A stretch of DNA of 64,000 nucleotides from Halobacteriovorax marinus SJ (GCF_000210915.2 NC_016620.1:1488001-1552000), one strand, 5' to 3'; shown: positions 35,516 to 44,523, counted from the first letter of the stretch. The notes: generated by a model not told the origin, from the letters alone. Program-made: numbers and translations.

Positions 35516-36238
35516 ATGGAACGACATTTAAACCTAATAAAGACTGATTTTGAACAAACTGAGAAGAGAATATTTCCCAGGTTTCCATTTAATTACCTCA
35601 CTTTCAAAAACTCGGGAAGCGATGCGCTGGTTTTTGAAATTAAAGATATTTCTTTTACAGGTATGCAATTATGCCTAAAAGACGGCGGACACTCATTTAC
35701 AAATGATTCTGATATTTCTGGAACACTTCACTGGCAAAAAGCTTCTCTAGACGCAACTGGTACAGTTAAGTGGGTAAGTGGAAAGAGAATTGGGGTTGAG
35801 TTCTCCCATAGCGATGAGTTCGAGGCCAAGGTAAAGAACTTTCTCTCTATTGAGAATATGATAGATAGCCTAAGACCAATTCATGAATTTTCCGCAGGAA
35901 TTGAAGTTCCTGCAAACTTAAAATTTTGGCTCAGAGCCGACGGTCCATTTGAAGTCTTTGTATGGAGACACAATGACGGTGAACTTTCTCGCTTTCAATT
36001 TCTCATGATGGAGAGATTTGTTGAGTGGGAAGATGGTGTTGGTGTTAAAACTGGTCGCATTATTAGTAAGAGAGACCTAGACACACCTCTATTAACTGAG
36101 GATGAACTTGTCTTTAGCGTAGATGAGGGTGTAAACACTGACGCGATTTCATTTGCTCAAGATATTTTAGAAAATATTGGACCTGAGTTTCTTCCAGAAG
36201 AGGCCAAGGAATTTTTAAAATTAAAATTGAATTCTTAA
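35516..36238 (+). CDS. PilZ-domain (c-di-GMP-binding) protein
   Basis: 240 residues from the ATG at 35516, chosen because AAGGAG lies five bases upstream; the open frame to 35447 is not needed. The PilZ signature is complete: R18-x3-R22 (KRIFPRF) and D44-x-S-x2-G49 (IKDISFTGM), followed by a beta barrel (GTVKWVSGKRIGVEFS). So it should bind cyclic di-GMP. The C-terminal ~120 residues (GIEVPANLKFWLRADGPFEV) are of unknown type. Stand-alone gene with its own terminator; downstream targets (motility, polysaccharide) are not evident. Confidence 0.9.
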   Translation: MERHLNLIKTDFEQTEKRIFPRFPFNYLTFKNSGSDALVFEIKDISFTGMQLCLKDGGHSFTNDSDISGTLHWQKASLDATGTVKWVSGKRIGVEFSHSDEFEAKVKNFLSIENMIDSLRPIHEFSAGIEVPANLKFWLRADGPFEVFVWRHNDGELSRFQFLMMERFVEWEDGVGVKTGRIISKRDLDTPLLTEDELVFSVDEGVNTDAISFAQDILENIGPEFLPEEAKEFLKLKLNS

Positions 36239-36245
36239 AATATAG

Positions 36246-36267
36246 GCCTTCTTCGGAAGGCTTTTTT
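36246..36267 (+). terminator. Intrinsic terminator after PilZ gene
   Basis: GCCTTC (36246-36251), a TTCG tetraloop closed by C-G, GAAGGC (36256-36261), then TTTTTT. A strong classic terminator. Confidence 0.95.
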
Positions 36268-36392
36268 CGCATAGCTCCCACTAAAATGATCATTTTCTTT
36301 TCGCAATTGCTTTTCAGTTAATATCATTGCCCCTATAATTCTAATAATATCTATTATTTAAACTAATATTTTTATTAGAGGAGCTCATAGTA

Positions 36393-37346
36393 ATGAATAG
36401 AAACTTGGCACTTGAATTTGTAAGAGTAACAGAAATGGCCGCAATCGCTTCAGCGAGATGGATGGGTCGTGGTGATGAGAAGGCCGCCGATCAAGCAGCC
36501 GTCGATGCTATGAGACAGATGTTGGACTCTGTAGAGTGTCAAGCGACAGTTGTTATTGGTGAAGGTGAAAGAGATGAAGCTCCTATGCTCTATATCGGTG
36601 AAAAAGTTGGTTCTGGAAATGGACCCGAGCTTGAGATTGCACTGGATCCTCTAGAGGGAACAACAGTATGTGCTCACGGTGGTTATAACTCAATTTCTGT
36701 GATGGCCATTGCTGAAAAAGGAAACCTTCTTCACGCACCAGATACTTATATGAAGAAAATTGCAGTTGGTCGCGAAGGTAAGGGCGTTGTTGATATCAAT
36801 GAATCAGCAACTGAAAACTTAAAGCGTCTTGCAGAGGCAAAGAAATGTCGCCTACAAGATTTAACAGCAGTTATTCTTGATAGAGAGAGACACTATGATC
36901 TCATTGAAGAAGTGAGAACAACAGGTGCTCGTATTCAGCTTATCGGAGACGGTGACGTTGCCGCTTCTATTGCTTGTTGTAATCCAAATTCAGGAAATGA
37001 TATTCTCTTTGGAACTGGTGGAGCTCCTGAGGGTGTTATTTCTGCTGCCGCTCTTAGATGTATGGGCGGAGACTTCCAAGGAATTTTACAACCGAGAAAT
37101 GAAGAAGAAATTTCTAGGGCCAAGGCCATGGGAATTGATGATATAAATAAAGTATTCTCAATTGAAGAATTAGCAAGTGGACATGTTATGTTCTGTGCTA
37201 CTGGTGTGACTACTGGAAACTTCCTAGATGGTGTACAATTTACTCCATGGGGAGCAAGAACTCATTCTATCGTAATGAGAAGTAAGTCGGGAACAATTAG
37301 ACATATCTCGGCAGAGCACCACTTTGATACAAAACCACGCTATTAA
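36393..37346 (+). CDS. glpX: Fructose-1,6-bisphosphatase, class II (GlpX type)
   Basis: Gluconeogenic hydrolysis of fructose-1,6-bisphosphate. Motifs of the GlpX family: IGEGERDEAPML, LDPLEGTTVCAHG (the DPLEGT metal/phosphate site) and DILFGTGGAPEGV. 317 residues is typical. AGAGGAG lies ten bases ahead of the ATG. First gene of a tight set with the SRPBCC protein, the 108-residue protein and the YggS protein (gaps of 3-13 bases). Confidence 0.95.
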   Translation: MNRNLALEFVRVTEMAAIASARWMGRGDEKAADQAAVDAMRQMLDSVECQATVVIGEGERDEAPMLYIGEKVGSGNGPELEIALDPLEGTTVCAHGGYNSISVMAIAEKGNLLHAPDTYMKKIAVGREGKGVVDINESATENLKRLAEAKKCRLQDLTAVILDRERHYDLIEEVRTTGARIQLIGDGDVAASIACCNPNSGNDILFGTGGAPEGVISAAALRCMGGDFQGILQPRNEEEISRAKAMGIDDINKVFSIEELASGHVMFCATGVTTGNFLDGVQFTPWGARTHSIVMRSKSGTIRHISAEHHFDTKPRY

Positions 37347-37359
37347 TAAAGGATGATCA

Positions 37360-37785
37360 ATGGCAAGTGTAAGTAGAACTGAAACTTTTGATGTAGAAAT
37401 TGAAAAACTCTATGACGTTATTGTTGACTATAATTCATACCCTGAATTTGTCGATGGTGTAAGTAGCATCAATGTTCTAGAACAAAGCGAAGATAATGCA
37501 AGAGTTGAGTACGGCCTTAACTTAATAAAGAAATTTAAATATACTCTTAGTCTTTCTCATAAGAGACCTACGTCTGTTTCTTGGGAATTTGAGAGTGGTG
37601 ACCTTTTCAAAAAGAATAATGGTTCTTGGGAGCTAGTTGATCTTGGAAACGGTCAAACAGAAGTGACATACTCTTTAGATGTTGATGTAAAAGGTTTTGT
37701 TCCAAAGTCTATAATAAGCAAACTTACTGATAGCTCTCTTCCGGCCATGATGAAATCATACCGTGAACGTGCAGCAGCTAGATAG
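37360..37785 (+). CDS. SRPBCC/COQ10-type START-domain protein (RatA-like)
   Basis: 141 residues matching the polyketide cyclase/COQ10 branch of the SRPBCC fold: FDVEIEKLYDVIVDYNSYPEF near the N-terminus, VEYGLNL, and the C-terminal helix SSLPAMMKSYRERA. Bacterial members include RatA and ubiquinone-binding homologues; the hydrophobic cavity binds a lipid-like ligand. The exact role is not settled by sequence. In the glpX operon, 13 bases after glpX. Confidence 0.82.
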   Translation: MASVSRTETFDVEIEKLYDVIVDYNSYPEFVDGVSSINVLEQSEDNARVEYGLNLIKKFKYTLSLSHKRPTSVSWEFESGDLFKKNNGSWELVDLGNGQTEVTYSLDVDVKGFVPKSIISKLTDSSLPAMMKSYRERAAAR

Positions 37786-37793
37786 GGGTTAGT

Positions 37794-38120
37794 ATGACGA
37801 ATAAGAATGAGAAAGAATCTCCCCTTGGAGATGTGATTAAGAAAGTCGTCTCCATAGGTGTGGGCGCGGCTTTTATGACTGAAGATACTGTGAAAAATCT
37901 CTTGGGGGACCTGCCTCTTCCTAAGGATATTGTCTCTGGTCTTGTTCAAAATGCAAAATCAGCTAAAGAAGATTTCTCAAATTCTGTTCGTGAAGAAATT
38001 GCTCAACATCTCAGTAAAGTAGATCCAAAGAAATTAGTTTCAGAAGTCCTCGATGGTTATGATATCGAAGTTAATGCCAAATTCTCTTTTAAGAAAAAGG
38101 TCAAAGAAGATAACGAGTAG
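37794..38120 (+). CDS. Hypothetical helical protein
   Basis: 108 residues, no signal peptide. Starts with a charged stretch, then an Ala/Val/Gly-rich helix (KKVVSIGVGAAFMTEDTVKN) and amphipathic helices to a lysine-rich end (FSFKKKVKEDNE). The layout (GVGAAFMTEDTV...DLPLPKDIVSGLVQNA) resembles small proteins with phasin-like helical character, but I cannot assign a family. Located between the START-domain gene and the YggS gene with gaps of 8 and 3 bases, so it belongs to that operon. Confidence 0.75.
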   Translation: MTNKNEKESPLGDVIKKVVSIGVGAAFMTEDTVKNLLGDLPLPKDIVSGLVQNAKSAKEDFSNSVREEIAQHLSKVDPKKLVSEVLDGYDIEVNAKFSFKKKVKEDNE

Positions 38121-38123
38121 GAC

Positions 38124-38837
38124 ATGACTAGAGAAGAGCTCTTAGAAAAGCGCTTTAAAGAATTTAATTCTAAGTTACAAGAGAAGACGAATAAAACTCA
38201 ATTCATTGCAGTTACAAAGTATAGTCCGGTTGATGATATCTTCATATCCTATGACCTTGGTCATAGGGACTTTGGTGAAAATAGAGTTCTAGACCTCCAG
38301 GAAAAGGCCTTAGAGTTTGAAAAGAAAGGCCTCGATGATGTTCATTGGCACTTTATTGGTCACCTCCAATCTAATAAGATTAATCGTCTACTGAAAATTC
38401 CAAATTTAAAATATATTCATTCAATTGATTCACTCTCTCTCTTAGAGCAAATACTTGCTAAAGAGGATCAATACCGTGGAGAGAGATTAGGTCTCTTTCT
38501 ACAAGTCAATACATCTGCTGAAGAACAAAAGCAGGGCTTTAGTACCTACGATAGTTTGGCCGGAGCAGTTAATCACTTTCTTGATGAACACGGAAAGCGA
38601 ATCTATCTCAAAGGCCTTATGACAATGGGGAAAATTCGAACCTCTGATATTGAAGGAGAGGCGAGAGAGTGCTTTAAAAAACTTCACCGCTTTAAAGAGC
38701 GCCTTGCCGATGATTTTGGAATGACTGATCTCTGTCTTTCAATGGGAATGAGTGGTGATTATGAAGTTGCCATTGAAGAGGGAAGTGATTTTATTCGCGT
38801 AGGCTCGGCCCTATATAAGAGTGAGGACCATTCTTGA
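38124..38837 (+). CDS. YggS/PROSC-family pyridoxal phosphate homeostasis protein
   Basis: PLP-binding TIM-barrel protein that buffers pyridoxal phosphate. Lys32 (IAVTKYSP) is the expected Schiff-base lysine. Other family marks: FGENRVLDLQEK, WHFIGHLQSNKI, HSIDSLSLL, LQVNTSAEEQKQGF, LMTMGK, LSMGMSGDYEVAIEEGSDFI and VGSALY. 237 residues is normal. Last gene of the glpX operon; the adjacent 220-base gap has no gene. Confidence 0.95.
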   Translation: MTREELLEKRFKEFNSKLQEKTNKTQFIAVTKYSPVDDIFISYDLGHRDFGENRVLDLQEKALEFEKKGLDDVHWHFIGHLQSNKINRLLKIPNLKYIHSIDSLSLLEQILAKEDQYRGERLGLFLQVNTSAEEQKQGFSTYDSLAGAVNHFLDEHGKRIYLKGLMTMGKIRTSDIEGEARECFKKLHRFKERLADDFGMTDLCLSMGMSGDYEVAIEEGSDFIRVGSALYKSEDHS

Positions 38838-39058
38838 TTCGCTACTTTGAAGTGTGCCTTTGACATATCCATTGAATAGATAATTCTATCCTCTGTATCT
38901 AAAAATTGAAACTGTCTCTTCTAAGTTCTTAGAATTATTGATTTCTTTTCCCTGTAATATCTAACTACTTGGTTTTATGGGTTTGACATGGGTAGCTATC
39001 TCTAGTTAAAACCTAGGAATAAAATTACTTTAACAAAGCTGCCCATTTGGAGGAAGAC

Positions 39059-40006
39059 ATGAATGCAACAACTGAGAGAAAGGTTCCAGAGTTAAGTTTA
39101 CTAAGTTATGTGAATGGAACAAATGCTGATCAAGTGAAATTTGTGGACGATATCATGTACGGACTCAAAGACTATGGTTTCATCGTTTTAAAAGATCACA
39201 CTGTAGATCAAAAGAAAGTTGATATGGCCTATGAATACCTCAGTGAATTCTATGCACTTCCATTAAGTGTTAAAGAGAAGTATGCAGGCAATAATGGTGG
39301 TCAACGCGGGTATACTCCTTTCAAAGTTGAGCACGCAAAGAATAATGATAATCCAGACTTAAAAGAATTTTGGCACGTGGGAAGAGAGCTAGCTGCTACT
39401 TCTCAATATAAAGGAGTTTATCCTGAGAATGTTTGGCCAACAGAGGTTCCTGAGTTTAAAGAAACATTTCTTCAACTCTATAACTCTATGGATACGACTT
39501 CAGGGATCCTTCTTGAGGCCATTGGTAGGGGTTTAGATGTTCCTTCTAGTTTCTTTGCTGAAATGATTAATGATGGAAACTCTATTCTTAGGGCCATTCA
39601 CTACCCACCAACAAAAGGTGAAGACACGAAGAATTCAATCAGAGCAGCTGCTCACGAAGATATAAATCTTATCACTATGCTAGTGGGTGCAACTGAATCT
39701 GGTCTTGAGCTTCTTGACCACGATGGTACATGGCTAGCTGTTGATTCTAAGCCTGGAGAAATTGTAGTTGATACTGGTGATATGATGAGTAGACTTACAA
39801 ATGATGTGCTTCCGGCCACTACTCATAGAGTTGTAAATCCGACAAATGACGGTTCTAGAAGATTCTCGATGCCATTCTTTGTTCATCCTCATTCTAAGGC
39901 GAATCTATCTTGTCTACCAAGTTGTGTCGGTGAGGGAGCTAAGTATGAAGATATAACTGCTGGAGATTTTCTGGTTCAAAGACTTAAGGAAATTGGTCTC
40001 TACTAA
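39059..40006 (+). CDS. 2-oxoglutarate/Fe(II)-dependent oxygenase (isopenicillin N synthase-like family)
   Basis: 315 residues from ATG 39059, preceded by GGAGGA; the TTG at 39047 is rejected because that ribosome site would lie within it. The fold matches the IPNS/plant-type dioxygenase family: N-terminal DIOX_N-like segment (YGFIVLKDHTVD, GQRGYTPFKVEHAK), iron ligands His199 and Asp201 (AAHEDINLITML) and His256 (TTHRVVNP), and R268-F-S270 for 2-oxoglutarate. Substrate unknown; bacterial members hydroxylate, desaturate or cyclise small molecules. It has its own hairpin terminator and lies 137 bases before the diiron oxygenase operon, on the same strand. Confidence 0.88.
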   Translation: MNATTERKVPELSLLSYVNGTNADQVKFVDDIMYGLKDYGFIVLKDHTVDQKKVDMAYEYLSEFYALPLSVKEKYAGNNGGQRGYTPFKVEHAKNNDNPDLKEFWHVGRELAATSQYKGVYPENVWPTEVPEFKETFLQLYNSMDTTSGILLEAIGRGLDVPSSFFAEMINDGNSILRAIHYPPTKGEDTKNSIRAAAHEDINLITMLVGATESGLELLDHDGTWLAVDSKPGEIVVDTGDMMSRLTNDVLPATTHRVVNPTNDGSRRFSMPFFVHPHSKANLSCLPSCVGEGAKYEDITAGDFLVQRLKEIGLY

Positions 40007-40019
40007 TTCCTATAGAATT

Positions 40020-40041
40020 CCAAGCGCTTATGGGCGCTTGG
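40020..40041 (+). terminator. Hairpin after the 2OG-oxygenase gene
   Basis: CCAAGCGC (40020-40027) / GCGCTTGG (40034-40041), extendable outward by further pairs, with a six-base loop. No clear T-run follows, so termination is likely but not certain. Confidence 0.6.
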
Positions 40042-40143
40042 AGTTGTCAAAATCTTATACACCCCTCTATAACTAATTCCTATCTACTGTAATAAAATTC
40101 ATTTGCTTCTAATATTAAGAGAAATAAATATTAGAGGTATATT

Positions 40144-41148
40144 GTGAAGATCGACATCTACGATGAGCAAAGACTTGCTCGTCAGCTTGAAATTCAAAAG
40201 AAGAAGTCATGGGATATCGAAAAAGATATCAACTGGGACCAAGGAATTGATTTAAGCAAATCTTTTCTTCCTCTAAGTAATATTGATTCGCTCTTTACTG
40301 GAGCAAGTAAGCCTCAGCTAAGGGCCATTTCACAGCTCATGGGACTCATTGTTGCTTCAACGATTTCTCAGTTAGAGGACGTTGCCTATAGATTAAAGGT
40401 TCCTGTATGGGAGAGTTTTCTAAGAAAGCATCCTGTGAACCCTGAACTCTACCAACTTGGTGAGCAATTCTTTGAAGAGGAAAAGAAGCACTCAAGGGCC
40501 TTTAACCAATATATTGACCTCTTTGCTAAAGAAGTAAATATTGATCCTATAGACTTAAAGAGAATTCTTCCACGCGCTCACAATACGAGCATTGAAAAAA
40601 TATATACATTAAATTCTAAAATCGGTGGTATGGCCATGTGGTGGTTAATTGCTGCTGTAGAAGAAGAGTCTATACTCTTTTATCATCTTTTAAACGAGGT
40701 TAAAGATCATGTTGATCCTCTCTATTACAATTTACATCGTTGCCATTTTGAGGAAGAAGTAAGACATAAGAGTTATGCTCATATGATGCTTGAAGTTTAT
40801 AATGAATTTTCAAGTACTCCTAGTTCATATGTCTTTAAGAAAGTAGACTTCATTTTGGCCGAAGTTCTAAATATGACGTGGACATTTTCTCAGCTTCTCA
40901 AGGTTAAAGAGTTTAAGAAATTTCGTCATCACCATGAATTCTTCAATACACTTGAGAGTAGTCTCGATTTATTAAAAGGGAAGTCTCAGTTAGATATCTT
41001 AGGCGCTCTCTTTACATCTACTCCATATATTACACATACGATTCATCTCTCTGAGCATGGACATATTAATGCTCTTTTAAATAGATATAGTACAACTCGC
41101 TTACCTATGCCTAAGTCAAAACTAGGGGAGATTAAGTGTACTGTGTAG
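40144..41148 (+). CDS. Diiron oxygenase-like protein (AurF-type ligand set)
   Basis: 334 residues, GTG start after AGAGGT. A ferritin-like four-helix diiron site is readable: Glu78 (QLEDVAY), Glu113-x2-His116 (EEEKKH), Glu173/174 (VEEESI), and His201-x3-Glu205-x2-His208 (HFEEEVRH). This seven-ligand set with three histidines and its spacing matches the AurF-type N-oxygenase family as I know it, so an oxygenase is more likely than ferritin. Substrate unknown: AurF oxidises arylamines, but here the neighbours (hydrolase and two desaturases, overlapping or abutting downstream) suggest a fatty-acyl or lipid-derived substrate. First gene of a four-gene operon. Confidence 0.72.
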   Translation: MKIDIYDEQRLARQLEIQKKKSWDIEKDINWDQGIDLSKSFLPLSNIDSLFTGASKPQLRAISQLMGLIVASTISQLEDVAYRLKVPVWESFLRKHPVNPELYQLGEQFFEEEKKHSRAFNQYIDLFAKEVNIDPIDLKRILPRAHNTSIEKIYTLNSKIGGMAMWWLIAAVEEESILFYHLLNEVKDHVDPLYYNLHRCHFEEEVRHKSYAHMMLEVYNEFSSTPSSYVFKKVDFILAEVLNMTWTFSQLLKVKEFKKFRHHHEFFNTLESSLDLLKGKSQLDILGALFTSTPYITHTIHLSEHGHINALLNRYSTTRLPMPKSKLGEIKCTV

Positions 41149-41978
41149 ACTCTAGATTTAGAAATGGACTCGAGATTTTCTTTATAAATGAAGTCAAAGA
41201 CTTTGATAGAGATATTATCGTTATGCTTCACGGCTTTCCTGACGATGCATTTAGTTTTGAAGGGCAAATAGAGTCTCTTAAAGAGCGCTTTAATATCATA
41301 GCTCCCTTTATGCACGGAGTTCTAAATGATTCTGAGTTGAATAAGAATAGGATTTGCCCAAGAGAGTTGATTCACGACATTCTTCATCTCTTAAAAGAAG
41401 TTAATCCAAACGGTGAAAAGAGAGTTTATCTAATGGGTCATGACTTAGGCTGTTTTCTCAGTACGGCCATTGCTCAAATCTCTTCTCATCAAATCAAGGG
41501 GATCGTACATATTAATGGACTAGGTCTGCAACAATTCTATAGTCGTAAATATAATCTCAATCAATGGATTAAGTCATATTATGTTCTGCTTACTCAAGTA
41601 AATATTTTTCGCTTCTTTGTTACAAAAGTTTTTCCTGATTTCTTTTTAAATTTAATTTATAAACTCTCATATATTGAAAAAGATCATGATCTCTATCAAA
41701 GAGATAGAAGAGTCTTCAATTCTATTTATATTTATAAATATCTCTTTAGAAAGACCTTTTCTCTTATCGGTGCTCCGACGATGAAAGTGTCTGTTCCAAC
41801 TTTATTTCTCTGGGGGAATCGAGATAACTTCTTAGAGATTCCAAGTTTAGTTGAAGTCGAAAAATTCTATGATAAAGCGCAAGTGAGAGTTCTTCCAGGT
41901 GGTCACTGGGTACACCTAAGCGCTCAGGATAAAGTTAATAGGATACTAGAGAATTGGTCGGGGTTTTGTCATGAATAA
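41136..41978 (+). CDS. Alpha/beta hydrolase with Asp nucleophile (epoxide hydrolase/dehalogenase-like)
   Basis: 280 residues, GTG start with AGGGGAG at 41124-41130, overlapping the diiron gene by 13 bases. The fold shows the oxyanion HGFPDDAFSF, the nucleophile elbow GHDLG with Asp103 where esterases have Ser, an acid in LWGNRDNF and His257 (GGHWVHL). An Asp nucleophile is the mark of epoxide hydrolases and haloalkane dehalogenases. Sitting behind an oxygenase, an epoxide hydrolase on an oxygenated lipid is plausible. Overlaps the first desaturase by eight bases. Confidence 0.8.
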   Translation: MYCVDSRFRNGLEIFFINEVKDFDRDIIVMLHGFPDDAFSFEGQIESLKERFNIIAPFMHGVLNDSELNKNRICPRELIHDILHLLKEVNPNGEKRVYLMGHDLGCFLSTAIAQISSHQIKGIVHINGLGLQQFYSRKYNLNQWIKSYYVLLTQVNIFRFFVTKVFPDFFLNLIYKLSYIEKDHDLYQRDRRVFNSIYIYKYLFRKTFSLIGAPTMKVSVPTLFLWGNRDNFLEIPSLVEVEKFYDKAQVRVLPGGHWVHLSAQDKVNRILENWSGFCHE

Positions 41979-42858
41979 GTTTCTAAACGATAAATTCTAT
42001 CTACTAAGATATTCAATTATTCATTGTCTTATCTTCTTTCTATTGTCTTTCGTACTCTTTAATTTCAGAGAAATTGATTTAGATCTAAGTTGGAGACCGA
42101 TACATATACTTTATATTCTCACTGGGCTATCTCTATGTGGATTGCCTGCAGGTCTTTTACACAATTGTGCTCATCGCAATGTAGGTCCTAGATGGTTTAA
42201 TGATTTAGTAGGAGAGTTCTTAGGTAGTGTAATGCTGTACGGATATAGAGGATTTTCTCTTGGACACATGTTTCATCATAAGTATCCGGATAATCCTAAG
42301 TATGATCCACATCCACCTCGTGGCTATAGCTTCCTACGCTTTGTTGTCTCTCCAATTGAGGCAACTCTAATTATAATTGAGCGCGCTTTCTACGAGCAAT
42401 TTGGCGACAATACAAAGAATAGATCATTAATTAAATATTCTAGATTTTTCTTTAATTTATCGATTGTATTAAAACTAGTGTTCTGGTTTCTCTTTCTTGG
42501 TGCTAGTGCCTTTATTTACTTCTATATGGTCTTATATATGGCAAATATCTTTGTTTTTGCCCATATTAACTATGCTACCCATATTGAAAATGAAGACGGT
42601 AGTTCAGAAATTATAAATTTAGATAATAACCTCTACTATAAAGTGGTTAATAAGATATCTCTGGGTGGTTACTATCATAAGAATCATCACTTGAGACCGA
42701 GGATCTTTAACCCTTCTAAAGTCGTTATTAAAAAAGAGGTGCCGCTTATTTCATATACACCAGAATATGACTTAAGAACTCCAAAGCGTGGAAAATTATT
42801 TTCTCTCAGTTGGATTAATGGATTAGAAGAATTAACTCAGAAATTAAAATTGGATTAA
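41971..42858 (+). CDS. Membrane fatty acid desaturase/hydroxylase family protein (1)
   Basis: 295 residues with about four to five membrane helices and all three histidine boxes: HNCAH, HMFHH (followed by KYPDNPKYDPH) and HKNHH (YYHKNHH). These bind the diiron centre of membrane desaturases and related hydroxylases. Length is at the short end for acyl-lipid desaturases, nearer to beta-carotene hydroxylase-like members. Overlaps the hydrolase gene by eight bases. Close paralogue of the next gene (HMLHHIHADDEENDPH versus HMFHHKYPDNPKYDPH). Confidence 0.85.
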   Translation: MNKFLNDKFYLLRYSIIHCLIFFLLSFVLFNFREIDLDLSWRPIHILYILTGLSLCGLPAGLLHNCAHRNVGPRWFNDLVGEFLGSVMLYGYRGFSLGHMFHHKYPDNPKYDPHPPRGYSFLRFVVSPIEATLIIIERAFYEQFGDNTKNRSLIKYSRFFFNLSIVLKLVFWFLFLGASAFIYFYMVLYMANIFVFAHINYATHIENEDGSSEIINLDNNLYYKVVNKISLGGYYHKNHHLRPRIFNPSKVVIKKEVPLISYTPEYDLRTPKRGKLFSLSWINGLEELTQKLKLD

Positions 42859-42861
42859 AAG

Positions 42862-43668
42862 ATGAATAAGTATCGCAAGGATCGAAATTACTTTTTAAGT
42901 TACTTCAATATTAATATTGTGGTCTTCTTAACTTTGAACTTATTGCTTCTCTTTGCAAAGAAGAGTTTCTTCGATTTTAATTTCTCACTCGAGTTATTAC
43001 TTCTCATTCCAGTAGGATGTGTCTTTGGCCTTGTGGTTGCCACAGCTTTTCACAATGCTAGTCATGGCAATATTAAACCAAAAACTCTCAATACTATTGT
43101 CGGAGAGTTCTGTGGCGCTTTCGCACTAGATGGTATGAGAAACTTTAGAGTGGGCCATATGCTACATCATATCCATGCTGACGATGAAGAGAATGATCCT
43201 CATCCTCCCCATGGTCTAAGTTTTCTAGAGTTTATTAAGACTTCTAAAGATAGAACTATTCAAGTGCTTATCAGAGAGTATTATAAGCATCATGGGCAAA
43301 CTCGTGAATCAGAGAGAAATATTGAATTGCAGCTATTGTCTTATAAAATAGGATTCTTGTTAAAAGTTACTTTTTGGTTTCTCTTATTTGGACCCGCTCT
43401 CTTCTTACTCTTTTATATTCCTGCTTTTGCCAGTTATTTCTTTGGATTTGCACATCTAAATTATATTTCTCACGGGATGAATGAAGACGGTGAGTCTGAA
43501 GTTTTAAATCATGATGGTGGGATATTTTATTCTGTAATGAATTTTCTAACAAGTGGTGGTTACTACCATAAGAACCATCATAAATATCCAAAGCTCTACA
43601 ATCCTTCGAGGTTGGATAAATTAGAATCTCACTCCAATAGCAAATTTAGAGTTTACAATCCCAGTTGA
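42862..43668 (+). CDS. Membrane fatty acid desaturase/hydroxylase family protein (2)
   Basis: 268 residues, tandem paralogue of the preceding gene, three bases after its stop. Histidine boxes HNASH, HMLHH and HKNHH (YYHKNHHKYP) are intact, with the same spacing. Membrane helices are comparable. Two similar enzymes in one operon could act at two positions of one substrate or as a heteromeric pair. The last 48 bases overlap the facing outer-membrane protein gene, adding about 15 residues after the conserved core. Confidence 0.85.
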   Translation: MNKYRKDRNYFLSYFNINIVVFLTLNLLLLFAKKSFFDFNFSLELLLLIPVGCVFGLVVATAFHNASHGNIKPKTLNTIVGEFCGAFALDGMRNFRVGHMLHHIHADDEENDPHPPHGLSFLEFIKTSKDRTIQVLIREYYKHHGQTRESERNIELQLLSYKIGFLLKVTFWFLLFGPALFLLFYIPAFASYFFGFAHLNYISHGMNEDGESEVLNHDGGIFYSVMNFLTSGGYYHKNHHKYPKLYNPSRLDKLESHSNSKFRVYNPS

Positions 43669-44523
43669 TTGCTCATCTCCAGTTGTAAAAGTTTCTTTGG
43701 CAACGATATTTTCAATTTGTAGCTCTGCTATAAATGAATATGATGATTTCTCAGGAGAGGTCTCATAACCTAATCTAAAGTAGGGAAGCAGTGTTGCTGA
43801 GCCAGTCTTAGTGCTGTCAGCGACCTCAGTTGAAGACTTTCCAATTCCTGCACCAAGTCCAGCATAAATATGACTTCTAGAATCTCTTAACTGATTGAAG
43901 TGGTATGTGATATCGGCAATAAGAAAGTTTCTAGTAGAAGGGATTGATCTATCGGGATTCGTTCCCTTTGCTGTATCGCTATCAAATCTTACACCACCAC
44001 CAATTTCTAAGTGACGATTCATTCTCTTTGAATATGTTGCTTCAAAGTGTAGAGTTGTTCTTGAGTCCAGCGATTCCGCAGCAACTTCTGATGTTGACTG
44101 AGATAGAGAGACTCCCCATGAAGCCCTAAGAGAGATATAATTTCCAACGATATTTCTTAGATAACTCTCTTCTTGCTTTTGTTCTACCTCTCTTAACTTG
44201 GTTAGAGCGACTTCACTCCATATTCTTTCCAGAGAAGAAGTGTAAGTGACAACTTCTTCAGGGTTAAAAGGGACAGTGGCCTCTTTATCGAGCAGTGTCC
44301 AGAGTGAGTAAAAACGAGTTACTTCAGTTGCTCTAGCAGTAAATGAAATATCAGTTGTTGAGAAAAGGGATATCTGACCTTTAGAAATACCAAAGTCTCT
44401 CCCTTTTCTAATTACAAATGTCTTCTTGGAGTTTGAAATTGATTGGATAATAACTAAGTTATCACTCGCTTGTACAAATACAGGCGCAATTAGAAGAGAA
44501 AGTATAATTATCAATTTATTCAT
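43621..44523 (-). CDS. Putative outer-membrane beta-barrel protein
   Basis: 300 residues with a signal peptide (MNKLIIILSLLIAPVFVQAS). After ~100 residues, including a helical linker (WSEVALTKLREVEQKQEE), alternating hydrophobic strands dominate (ISLRASWGVSLSQS, FLIADITYHF, IYAGLGAGIG, PYFRLGYETS) and the chain ends VNSKFAIGVRF with terminal Phe, the usual outer-membrane assembly signal. No family recognised. It faces desaturase 2 and overlaps it by 48 bases, the longest overlap in the window. Confidence 0.7.
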   Translation of the reverse strand: MNKLIIILSLLIAPVFVQASDNLVIIQSISNSKKTFVIRKGRDFGISKGQISLFSTTDISFTARATEVTRFYSLWTLLDKEATVPFNPEEVVTYTSSLERIWSEVALTKLREVEQKQEESYLRNIVGNYISLRASWGVSLSQSTSEVAAESLDSRTTLHFEATYSKRMNRHLEIGGGVRFDSDTAKGTNPDRSIPSTRNFLIADITYHFNQLRDSRSHIYAGLGAGIGKSSTEVADSTKTGSATLLPYFRLGYETSPEKSSYSFIAELQIENIVAKETFTTGDEQSTGIVNSKFAIGVRF

